From Neocallimastix lanati (nom. inval.) (Eukaryota; Neocallimastigomycota; Neocallimastigomycetes; Neocallimastigales; Neocallimastigaceae): a stretch of DNA of 64,000 bases. The notes under the pieces are model-generated. The model searched no databases, was not told where the DNA came from, and worked only from the letters and a program-made list of their open reading frames with translations. Of the stretch, positions 45,860 to 63,610 are shown piece after piece. Made by a program: the position numbers and the translations under genes. Where the stretch lies: assembly GCA_016946835.1 (NCBI GenBank), contig JACVTC010000053.1, positions 931,001 to 995,000 of the forward strand, in the 5' to 3' direction. Positions within the stretch are counted from its first letter, which is position 1; the number at the start of each line of letters is the position of its first letter.

Positions 45860-48800
45860 CTTTTTCTAATTATTAATATTTACTTTTTATTTATTATTTT
45901 ATTTTAGTTTAGAAAAAAAAAAATAGAAACTATCTTTGTTTATATTTATTATTATATACTATTAGAGAAAAAAAAATTTTTCTAATACGATTATTATTAA
46001 TTAATAAATAATTTATAATTATATGTTTAATATATTATAATATATTATAATATATAACATAATATTTATAATCAAAATCAATATTTATAAATGTAAAATA
46101 GCCATTTATATGTATTTATTGTAACCTTTTCAATTTATATAATAGATATAAAATAATATAATAATAAATGAATAATAATAATAGATATATTTTTTTGATG
46201 AAATAAATAATAATATTATGAATATATATATATTACAATACAATCGTTAAATTATTTTTAATTTAAACAATACCGATCTTTTATATTAAAGATTATAGTA
46301 TGAGTTTTATTAAAATATATAATGTAAATATAATTATAAAAAAAACCTCAAAAATATAATTACCTACTTTTACTGGTATTATTTATTTATTTTAAATATA
46401 TAAATAAATAATACTAGTAAAAAAATAATTTATAGTATAAAAAAATTAACAAATTTTAATGTGTTAATATTTATTAATATATTATTTATTTATTATTTAT
46501 TTATTTATTTATTATTTATTATTGTGTGTTATTTTTTAATGGTTTATGTAATATATATATATACATTAAAATAAGATACACCTTATTTTCTTTAAAATAT
46601 ATTATTATATATAATTTTATTAACAATTCTTTTACTCTTCATTTAAACTAATTATATAAAAATGACTAATAAATATTTACTCAATATTTTTATGAATTAA
46701 TATAATGATAATAAATGAAATATTACATAAACTTGTTTTTTAAAAATATATATATATATTGCACTAATAATAATAAAGGGAAAACTCCTGATAATATTTA
46801 AAAAATACTAAAATTTCAATACTTTTTCAATGAATTATCTAAATAAATCCAGTCTTATTTTTAAAATTTTCAATTTGAAACATATAAATTAAAAATCAGT
46901 AAATTTAAATTATTAGCTTTTTTTTTTTATAATTTCAACAATAAATATTTAGTTTATATATATCGAAAATAAATATTTAAAATTTAAAATTCGTGATATA
47001 TAAAGATATACAATCCATAATATTTTAGGTAGATATAAATCAAAAAAATTTTAATTTTTTTTATATTATTATTATTTTATTATTTGTGATTTTTTATTTT
47101 TTATTCCAAAAATTTTCTTTAATTATTTTAAGATTCATTTTATCCAATAATCGTACCATATTTTAAATATATGCGGTCAATTGATTGGATTAAATCTAAA
47201 TATAAATATTAATATAAAGAAAACGTTTAATTTATTATATATATAAACTTTAAATAATATTATTTATTTAAGTTTAATTTTATTTACTAAATATTTAATT
47301 AAGTATTATGTTATTCTATAATTGTATATTTATTTTATTTATTTATTATTTATTATTATTTATCCATATTATTATTTATCCATATTATTATTTATTATTA
47401 TTATCATTTTTTTATTGTTATTTTAATTACAATTACTACTATTCTATTTGTATAATTTACTTGTTATTTTATTTTTTAAAAATTTATAGGTGTACCAAAA
47501 GTACCTTAAACAATGTTCGTAGATTTGTATTTTTAATAATATATTTTAATAAAAATAATATAAATTTTGATATATATATTATAGAAAATTAATTTTCCAT
47601 AAGAAAAAAAGTCATCATAATAAAATTATTTAAATTTTGGTTGATTTAATGAATTTAAATTTATTATTTTACTCTCATGATAAAAGAGAAAATGATAAAT
47701 TATATTTAATATATAATATTATTTTTTATTTTTTCAAAAAATAAAATTTTCATTTAAAATAAAATCTTATAAATATTATTATGCTTTATAATAATATATA
47801 TTCTCTTGCATTTTATTTTATTTGAATTTTGAAACTTCTTGAGTAGATTGTCTTTACTAGTACGTACAAATAATTTAAATAATCACAAAAAAACAAAAAT
47901 AATATCAAAATAAATATTATTTAAATATAAATTTTCTATATAATAACTTTAATTCGATGATATCTTAATTTGAGAACGTTAAAGTAAAAAATTAATAAGT
48001 AATATTGAGAGTAACATATTATAAATAAATAAAATCAAAATTGTAATTGCTTATTACATAATAATAATTAAAAGGGAAGTATAGATAATTTTGTTTAGAA
48101 TAACAAAAAATTTCATCCACATTTCGTATTAATTATTTTTTGTTTTTTTAGGAAATTTAACCTTTCAAAATTTTTAATTTATAAATTTATTAAATATAAA
48201 CATATAATCACATGTTATAATGATAAAAATAACACAAGTTTAATCTATGGTATTAATCCATATATTTATGAAAATATTAATATAAAAATTTCTATTTTAT
48301 AATATTCGAAAAAGTAAGAATTTAAGAAAAAATGTGTGATCCAGTTAATTAAATTTGATTTTTTTAATTTATATTTATTTCTTTTTATATACACTATTAA
48401 TAATTAATTATGTAATTAATAATTGTAAAAAAAAAAAAATTTTTTAATTATTAATTAAAAAAAAAAAAAAAAATTAAAAATACTGAATTAATTAGTAAAT
48501 ACATCCATTTATATTAATACGTTAATTTTCTTCAGTTAATGAAATTGATGCTAGTATATTATTTAAGCAATTGTTATTACTAAATAAAAGGATATTACCT
48601 TATGTATTATAATTGATTGAAATAATAAATAAAAGCATTATTTTATATTTAAATCTTTACTTTTATTTTTATTAATTAAAAATAACAATTATAATAGTAA
48701 TTATTTCTATGAAAAATGAATATAGATATATTTTATGTTAGAATCATATTAAAATAATGTATACAATAAAATATAGTTAATTAAATCAATTTAAAAACAT

Positions 48801-49160
48801 ATTAAATTGATTTTATAATATATATATTAAATATATATTATTAAATTAGAAATTAAAAAAAAAAAAAATTTTTAGTCTTAATATTTTTTGTTATTTAAAG
48901 AAAAAATCGAATACAAATTATTTATTTTTATATATAGATATAAAAACAAGTACATCTGTAAGTTTTATAATTTTAATTTGATTATAGTTTAATAAAATCT
49001 ATAAATATCTTATATAAAATTTTCTTAATATATATATATAAATATTTATTTTTTTTTTATTTAAATAATTTATAATTTTTAAGAATATTTGATTATTCGT
49101 AAATTATATATATATACATTATTTTTCAATAGACTGAATTTATAATTAATATAATACATC
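45860..49160. other. 3.3-kb gene-free spacer between SAR1 (-) and CCT4 (+)
   Basis: Divergent upstream region of both genes. Uniformly A/T-rich with TA runs, TTTA runs at 46480-46520 and TTA-rich sequence at 47330-47420. A 94-codon frame at 47308-47592 is Y/I/L/F-rich and looks like composition, not a gene. Confidence 0.6.
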
Positions 49161-49819
49161 ATGGTTGACGCTCCAAAGGCTACTGCTCCAAAAAAACGTG
49201 CTTTCGCTGATAAAGAAAAGCCAATTGAAGTTAGAAATAGTAACATTATTGCAGCTAAATGTTAGTTATTAAATAATTTAATAAGATCAATAAGACTTTT
49301 TTTTTTTTATTTTTATTTTTATTTTTATTTTAATTTTTATTTAAAAAAAAAAAAAAAAAAGGAAATTCAAAATTTAAATCATCCATCTTTTACTTATTTT
49401 TTTTTTAATTTTTTATCATATATGATCTCGAAAATATAAAATAAGAGGAAAAGGAGAATAAAAAATAATAAAAATATTTTAATTATTAATATAAATATTT
49501 TTTCTAAATTCAATTACTGAATATGTTTTTTATATAAAATTAATTAAATTTTTTAAATAGCATGATATTAACAATATCATTGAAAAATATTTATATAAAA
49601 TTTAAATATAATAATTAATAATATGGATATATAGATATTGTTAATTAATTTAATAATTCATTCTTTTTATGAGATTTTACAAGAAATAATAATACAATTA
49701 TTGTATAATATAAATTGTATTAGTAATTTAAGATAATCAAATATAATGATTTACTCAACTTTTCTTAATTGAAAATTTTATTTATTACTTATATTACAAT
49801 ACAAGATCATATATTACTG

Positions 49820-49852
<33 letters not shown>

Positions 49853-52519
49853 TAAAGATTTAATAAAATATTTATATATTTATTTTATTAAAATGTAATT
49901 ATAAAATTTTTTTAATTATATAATTTTAGCTGTTGCTGATGCTATTCGTACCAGTTTAGGTCCAAAGGGTATGGATAAAATGGTAATTATTCAAAATAGA
50001 TATAAATAAATGTTATAAATATAATATAATAGTATTTTTTATAATAATTTTATTTTACTGAAATATATAAATTATAACATTTTTTCTTCTTTTATTTTTC
50101 AAAAAAAAAAAATAAAATAAATAAAATAAAATAAAATAATGAAAAAAAAAGATCCAAACTGCAAATGGTGAAACTGTTATTACTAATGATGGTGCTACTA
50201 TATTAAAGCATATATCTGTTATGCATCCAGCTGCTAAAATGGTAATTATTTAGTAATTATTAAATAAATACAAATAGAAATAGAATTATAATAAACATAT
50301 ATAAATTTATTTAATATAAATTACAGTTAGTTGATTTATCAGCCGCTCAAGATATTGAAGCTGGTGATGGTACTACTTCTGTTGTTGTTTTAGCTGGAAG
50401 TATTTTAAACGCTACTGAAAAGCTTTTAGCTAAAGGTATATTTCTTATTAAAAAATATAAAATATATATATATATATATGCATATATAACAACAAATAAA
50501 ATATATATTAAAAATAATATTAAATGATAATAATTAAAACAAAAAGAGAATAACTTAGATATTTGAATAACTTTTAATTAATACTATTTTAAATAATATA
50601 TATCAGGTATTCATCCAACAACAATTGCCGATTCATTCCAAAAAGCTGCTTCTAAGGCTATAGAATTTTTAACTGATATGTCTATTAAGGTTGATCTTGA
50701 TGATAGAGAATCTTTATTAAAGAGTGCTAGTACTTCATTAAATTCTAAGGTAACTATAATATTAATAATTAAGCAATTTTTTATTTTTATAATTTTATGA
50801 TAAGAAATTTAAATGAATGATAACAATTGTATTATAAAAACTATTCACTTTTTAATATACTAAATTATAATAAAATTCAAATTAATGAATTAATAATATA
50901 TTTATTATTATTTAAGATTGTTTCTCAATATTCGAATTTATTAGCACCAATTGCTGTTGATGCTGTCACCAAGGTTATTGATCCAAAAATTGAAAATAAT
51001 GTTGATTTACGTGATATTCGTCTTGTTAAGAAGGTTGGTGGTACTATTGATGATACTGAATTATGTGAAGGTTTAATTCTAACTCAAAATGCTATTAAGA
51101 GCGCTGGTGGTCCAACCAGAGTTGAAAAGGCTAAGATTGCTTTAGTTCAATTCCAATTATCACCACCAAAACCAGATGTAAATATTAATATTATTTTAAT
51201 AATAATAATATTACTATTATAAAAATTAGATAATTGAAGTTGATCGATTATTAATAACTTAACTAAATGGAAAAAAAAAATTGTTATTTTAATTTATTAA
51301 CTAATTTTAATAATTTTTTTATAATTTATAAATATATATTGTCAAATAATAATAATAATATAATAATAATAGATGGATAATCAAATTGTTGTTAATGATT
51401 ACCGTCAAATGGATAAGATTTTAAAGGAAGAAAGACAATATTTATTAAACATGTGTAAGAAAATTAAGAAATCAGGTTGTAATTGTATTTTAATTCAAAA
51501 ATCTATTTTAAGAGATGCTGTTAATGATCTTTCTCTTCACTTCCTTTCAAAGCTTAAGATTATGGTTGTTAAAGATATTGAAAGAGATGAAGTTGAATTT
51601 ATTTGCAAGGTATATAATATATATTATTTATTAATTTTATTTTGAATATTTTTAAAAAAAATGTAATATATTTAATAAATAATAATATTGTTAATTATTA
51701 AATGAAATAGACTCTTGGTTGTAAACCAATTGCTGATATTGAATCTTTCACAGAAGACAAACTCGGCTATGCTAATTTAGTGGAAGAAGTCACTACTAAT
51801 GGTGCTCATATTGTTAAGGTTACTGGTGTTAAAAACCCAGGAAAGACTATTTCTGTATTAGTTCGTGGTGCTAATGCTTTAGTTTTAGAAGAAGCAGAAC
51901 GTTCCCTTCACGATGCACTCTGTGTTATCAGATGTTTAGTTAAAAAGAGGTATTTTTTTAATTATTAAATATATTTTTGTATTATAAAATAATTAATAAT
52001 TTTTAATTTATTCAAAAAAAAATTATATATATATAGAGCTTTGATTGCTGGTGGTGGTGCTCCAGAAATTGAAGTTTCTCAACGTCTAATGGAATACTCA
52101 AAGACTTTAACTGGTATGGATGCTTACTGTACTACTGCTTTCGCTGAAGCTTTAGAAATTATTCCAACCACTTTGGCTGAAAACGCAGGTTTAAATCCAG
52201 TTTCAATTGTTACAGAACTCAGAAATAAACACATGAACGGTGAAAAGACCGCAGGTATAAATATTAAAAAGGGTACTATTTCAAATATTTTAGAAGAAAA
52301 TGTTGTTCAACCATTACTAGTATCTACCAGTGCTATTGAATTAGCTACTGAAACCGTTAGAATGATCTTAGTAAGTTTTATATTAAATTTATATAAGTTA
52401 TTATATTTTATCATATAAAAATTATATATATATCTGTTAAATTATTAATTATATTAATTTTATTTTATAATAATTTTTATAAATAATAGAAAATTGATGA
52501 TATTTTAGCTACTCGTTAA
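49161..52519 (+). CDS. CCT4: T-complex chaperonin subunit delta (CCT4)
   Basis: Ten exons (49161-49260, 49930-49982, 50152-50241, 50327-50435, 50607-50749, 50917-51177, 51373-51609, 51711-51949, 52037-52370, 52490-52519) join in frame to 531 residues; human CCT4 has 539. It is a subunit of the cytosolic CCT/TRiC folding chamber. Signatures seen are [40 protein letters not shown] (catalytic D95), delta-type [20 protein letters not shown] in the apical domain, [13 protein letters not shown], and the C-terminal KIDDILATR, a delta-type ending. The last exon codes only 9 residues plus the stop. Intron 1 (about 670 bp) is by far the longest. The start ATG follows CATC and is the first in frame. CCT7 is in the same window but there is no sign of common control. 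Confidence 0.96.
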
Positions 52520-53159
52520 TTATCATAAAATTAGATAAATGAATTTAGAAAAAAAAAAAATAAGTGTAATATTCTAATATTCTAATATTCATATAAAGCC
52601 TATAAAATTAAGAAAACAGAAAAAAAAAATTATTACCTAATTTAATAAAAATTTTTACTTAAAAATTTCAATATTAAGAATTCTATAAATTTAATTCATT
52701 AAATAATTAGCAAATAATAAAAAAATAAAAATAAAAATTAAATAAAAAAAAATCCATATATATAAATTCAATAAAATCAATACCACATTTAAAATAATAA
52801 TAATAATAATAATTGTTAAAAAAATATTTAATTACATTTTAAATTATTTTTTATTCTTTATATAAAAAAAAATTAGCCAAATAATAATAAAAAAATAAAA
52901 AAAAAAAAAAAAAAAAAAAAGAATAAATAAAATAAAATAAAATAATAAAAATTTAAATAAATACATAAAAAAAGAAAAGAAAAAGGAAAAATAAAAATAA
53001 AAATAAAACGTATAATAATAATAATAATATATTATTTATTTATTTATATATCACTAAGTATTTTTATATTTTTTTATATTTTTCTTTATAAAAAATATAT
53101 ATATATTTTAAATTTTTAAATTTTTACAATATTTATTTTATTTATTTAATAAGTAAATG

Positions 53160-53194
<35 letters not shown>

Positions 53195-53741
53195 AAACAG
53201 TATAATTAATAAATAATTCATAATAAAAATAAAAATAAAAAAAAAATTAAAAAAATATAAAATATGATTAGCGAAAATGTTGTGTTTAAATATATATATA
53301 TATATATATATAGTATAATATTTTTATTAACGAGATAATAATACTAAAAAATAAAGAAAAAGTTATATATATTTAAACATCGTGATTGATTATTGTTTTT
53401 ATATATATATATATATTCATAGTTAAGAAATTCAAAATATAAAAACCTAATTTCAAAGCTATTTTAATATTTTTTTGTTATTAATATGTAATAATATTAA
53501 AAAAAAATAATTAATAATTAATAATAATGTATAATTAAATTTTATTTTAATATTTAAAAAAAAATTAATCATATTATTGATATTTTATATATACGATTAA
53601 TAAAATTTATATCAATTATAATGAATAAATTAATAATTTATTAATTATAACTAATTTTATGATTATGTTCTATATTTTATATAAAATAATAACTATTTAT
53701 ATAGAAATTTACAGTAATAATTTTTAAAACAACAACAACAA

Positions 53742-53775
<34 letters not shown>

Positions 53776-54172
53776 AAAAGGGAAAAATTATAATTTCTAT
53801 AAATATTAATAATATTAATAGCATTATGATAAAGTAAGGATTATATAGATTCTTATGGAAAGATTATTTTTTAACAAAAAAAAAAAAAATTTTATGTTTT
53901 TTATAAAAAAATTAAGATTTAGGTTAATTAATCAATATTTTAAGTATTTTATGAATGTTTTCTTCCTTTTTCTTTATATATATGTATAAATATTTACAAT
54001 ATTCAATTATTAAACGAACTTTTTTTTCATAATTGATACTAATTTAATAATACAAAGCAAAGAATAAAAAATAATATGGAAATTAATTCCAACAACATTT
54101 ATAAAACATTTATTCAATACATGTTAATTGTTTATCGTTTTTAATTTAATTAATAATCTTTATGATTTTTAA

Positions 54173-54206
<34 letters not shown>

Positions 54207-54622
54207 TAATAATAATAATATTAATAATAAATTAATAAATAAATAATTTCTTTTAATTTTTTTTTAAAATAATAATAATAATTATTATTATTAAACCTTA
54301 AATTTAAAATTTAATAACATCAATTAATAATTACAAAAAAAAAAAAATCTAAATATAAACAATTTACATTAATATTCTCTCTAAATGAATAACAACATTA
54401 ATGATGAAGTTTTTATTTTTATTAAAAAAATAAATATATTTAACAATAAAAGTAATTACAACCAAATTCTAATAATTACATATATAATTAAAAATTAGAT
54501 TTTAGTGTCATTGCGAAATCTATGTATTGAGTAGATTTAATATTATTCAATAATAAAATATATTTACTTCTACTAGTATTAATAGATTTCATAATTGGTT
54601 TTTTTTAAAAAATTTATAAATT

Positions 54623-54658
<36 letters not shown>

Positions 54659-54736
54659 TAATTAATATCTAAAAATTATTTTGATTTTCTTTTTGTTTCT
54701 TAATTATTCTATATAAATTAATAATTTAATAAAATA

Positions 54737-54772
<36 letters not shown>

Positions 54773-55085
54773 AAAAATTTTTAATATATTATATATATTA
54801 TATGTATTTTTTTAATATATATTATTTTTAAAGTTTTTAATTTTTTTTTTTTTTTTTAAAAATTTTTTTCTCAAATAGTTTTATAGGTTTTTTTTTTAAA
54901 TTCATTTTTTTTTATGTTATATTATTGTATTTAAGAAGTTTTATTATATATATATTTTTTTATTATAATAATCTATTACTGTAACTATTTCTTTAATTTT
55001 TTTTCTTAAATTTAATTTATTATTCCAAATTAATTAATTATTTAATTTTTTTAAAGACTTTCATATATAAGCTTCAATATAGAAA
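52520..55085. other. 2.6-kb gene-free spacer between CCT4 and RUVBL2
   Basis: 3' end of CCT4, then A/T-rich DNA with A-runs (52899-52920, 53159-53191, 53744-53773), TA runs (53290-53311, 54625-54646) and T-runs (54174-54200, 54741-54768, 54841-54857). The promoter of RUVBL2 must lie at the right end. No gene seen. Confidence 0.6.
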
Positions 55086-58634
<3,549 letters not shown>

Positions 58635-58739
58635 GAAAAAAAAATAATAATAACGAATTAAAAATATATAAAAAAAATATATATATAAAAAAAAATATAT
58701 TTTAAAAAATATATAAAAAAATATATATATATAATTCGC

Positions 58740-58770
<31 letters not shown>

Positions 58771-59180
58771 TTAATTCTATATAAACTTTTTTTTTTTTAT
58801 TTTATTTATTTAATTTATTTATTTCACTATTAAATTCTTTATTTTTTTTTTTTTTTATTTATTTTATTTTATTATTAATAATATTATTATTATTTAAATA
58901 AAAAAATTTTTTTTATTATTTTCGTATTCCAATAATAATAATAATAATAATATTTAAAAATAATAAATATAAATAAAAATATATAATAATAATAATAAAA
59001 AAAAAATGATAATAATAAAAAAAAACAAAATCATATAAAAAAATATATTATATGTATAAATAATAATAATAATAATAATAATAATATATATATATATATA
59101 TATATTTTTTTTTTTTTAACATAAAAATAACACTATATATTATATATATATGTATATATTTATTCTTATTTACTATGATA
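58635..59180. other. Gene-free simple-sequence region after RUVBL2
   Basis: A/T homopolymers and short (AAT)n, (TA)n and (AAAAT)n repeats. It is the 3' region of RUVBL2. No gene seen. Confidence 0.6.
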
Positions 59181-59727
59181 ATTAAACTTTAATGGCATGG
59201 TGTAATATTTTAGTATAATATTTATTTTTATTTTTATTTTTATTTTTATTTTTATTTTTTTTTATTTTTTTTTTTATTTTTTTTTTTTTTTTTATAGTTA
59301 TTTTCTTCTCTTTTATATACTTAATAATTTTTGGAATTTCATTAAATGTTCTATTGGTAATGTGTACGTACCTCATAGTGGCCATAGCCTTCATGCTAGA
59401 GAGCTGCTAGAATTGAAATTTTTGTCTTGGTTAAATAGTCATTCTTCTCATCCTTCAAATGTTGGTTGGTGATTTTTAATTTACCTACTGAGAAATTAGG
59501 TAATTTGTTCTCTAAATTTAGTAATTGGAAAATTTTTTCCTTATGGGGCCTCCTCAATTTCATGGAGTAGAGGTAATAGAGAATCTGATATAGAATCATG
59601 CGATTGTCAATGATCATATGTTAGATTTACATTTACTTTTATATGGTACCTTTATCGTTGAACCCTATTATATATTAAATTATTTAACTCTATAAAGTTA
59701 CTGATGGTCTCTTTTTTTTCTGTTAGT

Positions 59728-59861
59728 AAATTTCTTTCAAAATTAATTCCAAAAATTCCTATTCCATTTTAAGAAGATTATAATTAACTCCTATGTAATT
59801 TCTTTCAAAATTCCAAAAATTCCTATTCCATTTTAAGAAGATTATAATTAACTCCTATGTA
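59728..59861. repeat. Tandem duplication of about 65 bp inside the LINE relic
   Basis: ATTTCTTTCAAAATT...CCAAAAATTCCTATTCCATTTTAAGAAGATTATAATTAACTCCTATGTA occurs twice in a row, ending at about 59796 and 59861. The copies are identical except for a 4-base difference near the start. Confidence 0.9.
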
Positions 59862-60660
59862 CTTAGTAAAGTCTCTTACTTTGTTCACCTTTATTTGGGT
59901 TCAAATAAAGTGAGAACCAATAATACTCAGAAATTAATTTAATAAAGGAATTAAGATGGATTACAGGTTTACAAAAAAAAGCCAACTCTTTTATTAATGG
60001 ATATTCTATTTTCAAAAGATTTAAATATTCCTCCATTATCAGCTAAGTGTGTTTTGTCTCAAGTTAAATGGTTTGATAAATGGAAAAAATATTCAAATTG
60101 TAATTATTTCCTATTTTAGATAATACTATTCCAAACTCTAGAAAATATTACATGGACGGAAAAGAAAGTTAGAACTCTTAAACAAACGTAAACTAGAGAA
60201 AAAAAAAAAAGAGGTAATAACGATAATATAATCAAGGATTTTTATTGGAAAAGAGATATGAAAAAAAATCAATTCTATTTATATTAAAGCTGAATTTTAT
60301 GACAAAAACACAGATTCGAAAGAAACATCGAAATTTTATAAAACTTTGTTATGAATATCCTGATCTTTCATATGGTTTCTATTGGCTATTGAAAGTACCA
60401 AGCGGATATAGATTAGATGCTAGAATTGCTAAAGCTGCAAAAAAAAAAAATAATAGATCAAATGTATCCTAATTTTTTGTCCCTGTGGTAAAAAAAGTAA
60501 AAAACAATGGATAAGGCATTGGTTAATTGATTGTCCATTTTTTTTAATCCTATTCGTAGTAAAGTTAATGATAAAATTTTATTTTTATATATAATGCTTT
60601 TTTACCGTGGCAACTTAACAAATGATATTGTTATTAATAATAATGATAATCGTAACAGCA

Positions 60661-60750
60661 ATAATAGTAATAGTAATAATAGTAATAGTAATAATAGTAA
60701 TAGTAATAATAGTAATAGTAATAATAGTAATAGTAATAATAGTTATAGTA
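60661..60750. repeat. 15-bp tandem repeat, about six units
   Basis: Unit ATAATAGTAATAGTA repeats from 60661 with exact 15-base phase; the last unit is imperfect. On + it would encode Asn/Ser repeats within the decayed LINE frame. Confidence 0.9.
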
Positions 60751-61200
60751 ATATTAGTAATAGTATTTTTAATAATGTTAGTTATTAGTATTAAAAATTA
60801 TGTGTATGTTGGTTCTAGTGTGTGTGTGTGAAAAAGTGTTTAATTTCCTTTTTTGGAGGCAACAGTATTAATAACAGGACAAGGGAATGAAAGGATCTAT
60901 TTAAAGTGCCAGATGAAATCAGGTGCTTATTCTGATACTCCATTCTTGGTGGTTACTGCGGCTCTTCTTCAATCGATTATACCTATTGCTATTGGCCAAC
61001 AATGGGTCTTTGTTCAATAGGTTCAAATCGAATCGGACTCCTACTACTAAGAGCGTCAATGCTGAAGTAACAGTTAAGATAGGCAGGCCAGCAGGGCTAG
61101 CGCAACCAATGAAGATGATAATTTTGTATCTTAAAATTAGGATTAACATTGTGAAGTCAAAACTTAATTATTATACTACAGTATAATAATGCCCTTGTGA

Positions 61201-61690
61201 AGTCTTACAGATATTAATTAAATGAAACTAGAATATTTTATACCATTATTTTATTTTATTTTGTGTTTTTTTTTTTTTTTTTTTTTTTTTTTATTACATG
61301 TATTTTATCAAATATTTAATTAATAAAGATGAAACAAGTTTGTGGCCGTTAAAAAAAAAAAAAATTTTCTTCTCTTTTATATCTAGATATCTATATCTAT
61401 ATATTAAATGGTTGCTTTATAAATTAATGAATATATATTTGTATATATATATGTATTATGTATTATGTATTATTTTTATGGTTAAGGAGTAAATATAAAA
61501 ATATGATGGTGTACTGTGTGTACAAACTGAAATATGATATTTATTTAATTAAAAATTAAAAACTAATTAAAGACTCAAAATATTAATTATTATAAAAAAA
61601 AAAAAAAAAAAAAAAAATAATTTTCCTTTTTATTTTTATTTTTTGTTTTTTACATATACAAATTATTAACCTAATTAAATTTATAAATAG
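61201..61690. other. Gene-free spacer right of the LINE relic
   Basis: A T-run at 61267-61292 and an A-run at 61592-61617 bracket unique A/T-rich sequence. No gene seen. Confidence 0.5.
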
Positions 61691-61790
61691 TTATAATAAC
61701 TTTTTACTGTACAAAAAAAAATTTAAATATTGTGTTGAACTTTTAATAATAATAATAATAATAACAATAATAATAATAATAATAATAATA

Positions 61791-61822
<32 letters not shown>

Positions 61823-62323
61823 AGCGTTAGAGGTATTTATCATGGTATTTTGTTTATGGTAGTTGACTAAAATAAGAGAATTGGAGGAAGGGAGGAGAAT
61901 AGGTTCCATAGGTTCCATAGGTTCCAATGGGTGAAAAAAAAAAAAAAAATCCATAGTTTTCTTTCTTTCTTTCTTTTCCTTCACACTTATGGATTCAATT
62001 CTCCCCAAAATGATAATATGGACTTTAACCCTAACCGTTTTATCTTTCAAGTTCTTGAATTAACCTAAAATTACGAAATTGTTATTAACCTTACTTAAAA
62101 CTTAAGGTGTAACCTTTTTTTTTTTTTTATTCAAATGATTTAGGTGTTGAAACCTATCCTATAGAGATAGAGAGAATGAATGAATGAATGAATGAATGAA
62201 TGAAATAAAAATAATGTTAGAAAAGCACCTTTTTTTTTTATTCTATTAAAAAAGTTTTTTTATTTGTTTTAAAAAATCCTCCTATTTATTTCTAATCCCT
62301 TTAAAAAAAAAAAAAAAAAAAAA

Positions 62324-62365
<42 letters not shown>

Positions 62366-62530
62366 CTACTATTAAGTAATTGGGCAAAAGTTTCGTTTCG
62401 TTTATAAGTACCTCTAACTTTGGGAATCGAATAAAGAAAGAAGAAGAAAGAACGAGAAGTAACAGAAGAGACACTAGTTAAATTCAAGAATTTATACATT
62501 TATACTGAATTAAAAGGATTTTTTCTCTAA
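61691..62530 (-). other. Degraded possibly coding islands (minus strand)
   Basis: Minus-strand reading gives peptide-like pieces: LEPMEPMEPILLPSSNSLIL near 61930-61865 and LNLTSVSSVTSRSFFFF then PKVRGTYKRNETFAQLLNS near 62485-62365. A/T homopolymers and an (AAT)n/(ATT)n mirror (61746-61821) separate them. GGTTCCATA repeats three times at about 61901-61926. No family is recognised and no intact gene is supported. I infer transposon or pseudogene debris. Confidence 0.35.
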
Positions 62531-62769
62531 TGAGAATAGCTTTACTTTTCCTCTTTTATTATTGTGTATTTCTAAAGAACTTAAAAACCCTTTCCTCCTC
62601 TTTCAGTGAAAATACATATATATGCAATTACGATTACTCCAGTAAGGTGTTTCATAAAATGGAAAAACTCGAATTGTATTATTATCTTGTATTATCTCTG
62701 ATTTACTTAATTTGAGATATACCATAGTTGTAGACGACCTGCATGGAATAAAGAAAGTAAAGTAAAAAA

Positions 62770-62881
62770 AAAAAAAATTTTTTTTTAACAGAAAAAAATT
62801 AGATAAATTTTTCCTTCAAAAAAAAAAAAAAAAAAAAAAAAAAAAGAAATTTTTTTTAACAGAAAAATTAGATAAAACTTC

Positions 62882-62913
<32 letters not shown>

Positions 62914-62965
62914 TTTAAACAGAAAAAAATTAGATAAAACTTCAAAAAAAAAAAAAAAAAAAAAA
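62770..62965. repeat. Three tandem units of T-run, AACAGAAAAAAATTAGATAAA and A-run
   Basis: The word AACAGAAAAA(AA)TTAGATAAA occurs near 62788, 62860 and 62919, each preceded by a T-run and followed by (CC)TTC and a long A-run. The period is about 60-72 bp. Confidence 0.8.
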
Positions 62966-63558
62966 GCAGAAGAAAAGATAGGACAGAAAAATTAATCAAG
63001 GTAAAATTAATCAAGGGAAAGGTATATCTTATAAGAAAAATAAATTTTAAGAAAAATAATATATATATATAGAGAGAAAGAGTAATCTCTAAAGTTCAAC
63101 AACTATTTTAAAGTTAATTTTTTTTAAGTCTCCTCTAAATTTAGTGATTGGCTTTTCGGATGGGTACTTTTCCATGCCAGATGTTGAATATTAAAATTCG
63201 ATGCTTGTCTTGCCAAAGCATGCCGTCGTCGAAAATGATTGAAGATGAAGATTGTCCAGAAAAAGTGGTTCCTTGCTGTTTATAGGAAAAATAGTAAATC
63301 CTCGATTGGAACATTAGTCTTCTAAATACTATTTTTTTTTTTTTTTTTTTCGTGAATTTCAAATAGAATGAGAAATATATTTTAAGGATATTGAAGTTCT
63401 TTATGATAAATTTTTTTTTTTTTTTTTTTTTTCATAATTTCTAAAAATATTGTCCAATATCAAATAGTAATGGGGACATTGTGGTCTCAGATTTTAATAA
63501 TATAGAGTCAAGTACAGTTTCTAGATAGTCGTAATGATGTATATGTATATATATGTAT

Positions 63559-63610
<52 letters not shown>

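Larger units (their letters stand above)
59310..61200 (+). pseudogene. Broken LINE retrotransposon: endonuclease piece and C-terminal zinc-finger piece, polymerase core missing
   Basis: The 59320-59560 part reads IGNVYVPHSGH, ELKFLSWLNSHSSHPSNVGW and, after one frame change, GDFNLPTEKLGNLFSKFSNW: the GDFN-centred block of an APE-type endonuclease. From about 60360 it reads GFYWLLKVPSGYRLDARIAK, then CGKKSKKQWIRHWLIDCPFF near 60480-60545 (a C-x-C..H..C knuckle typical of LINE C-termini), then an Asn/Ser repeat, then ALLQSIIPIAIGQQWVLFNR near 60960-61020. Many stops and frameshifts break it. The space between the two parts (59640-60240) is too short for a reverse-transcriptase domain, and none is seen. 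All parts are on the + strand in the expected order. The element is dead. Confidence 0.65.

Noticed and set aside
47308-47592. 94-codon Tyr/Ile/Leu-rich frame
   Set aside because: No motif and composition as expected from TTA/TAT-rich DNA; no splice context.
59182-59617. Minus-strand frames at the LINE relic's left end
   Set aside because: The + strand carries the recognisable endonuclease block; the minus frames are Lys-rich repeats or shadows.
61019-61032. tRNA B-box-like word GGTTCAAATCG
   Set aside because: It falls in the readable LINE C-terminal frame, with no matching A-box or acceptor stem nearby.
62026-62036. Telomere-like TAACCCTAACC
   Set aside because: Only one and a half units, not an array, within unique degraded sequence.
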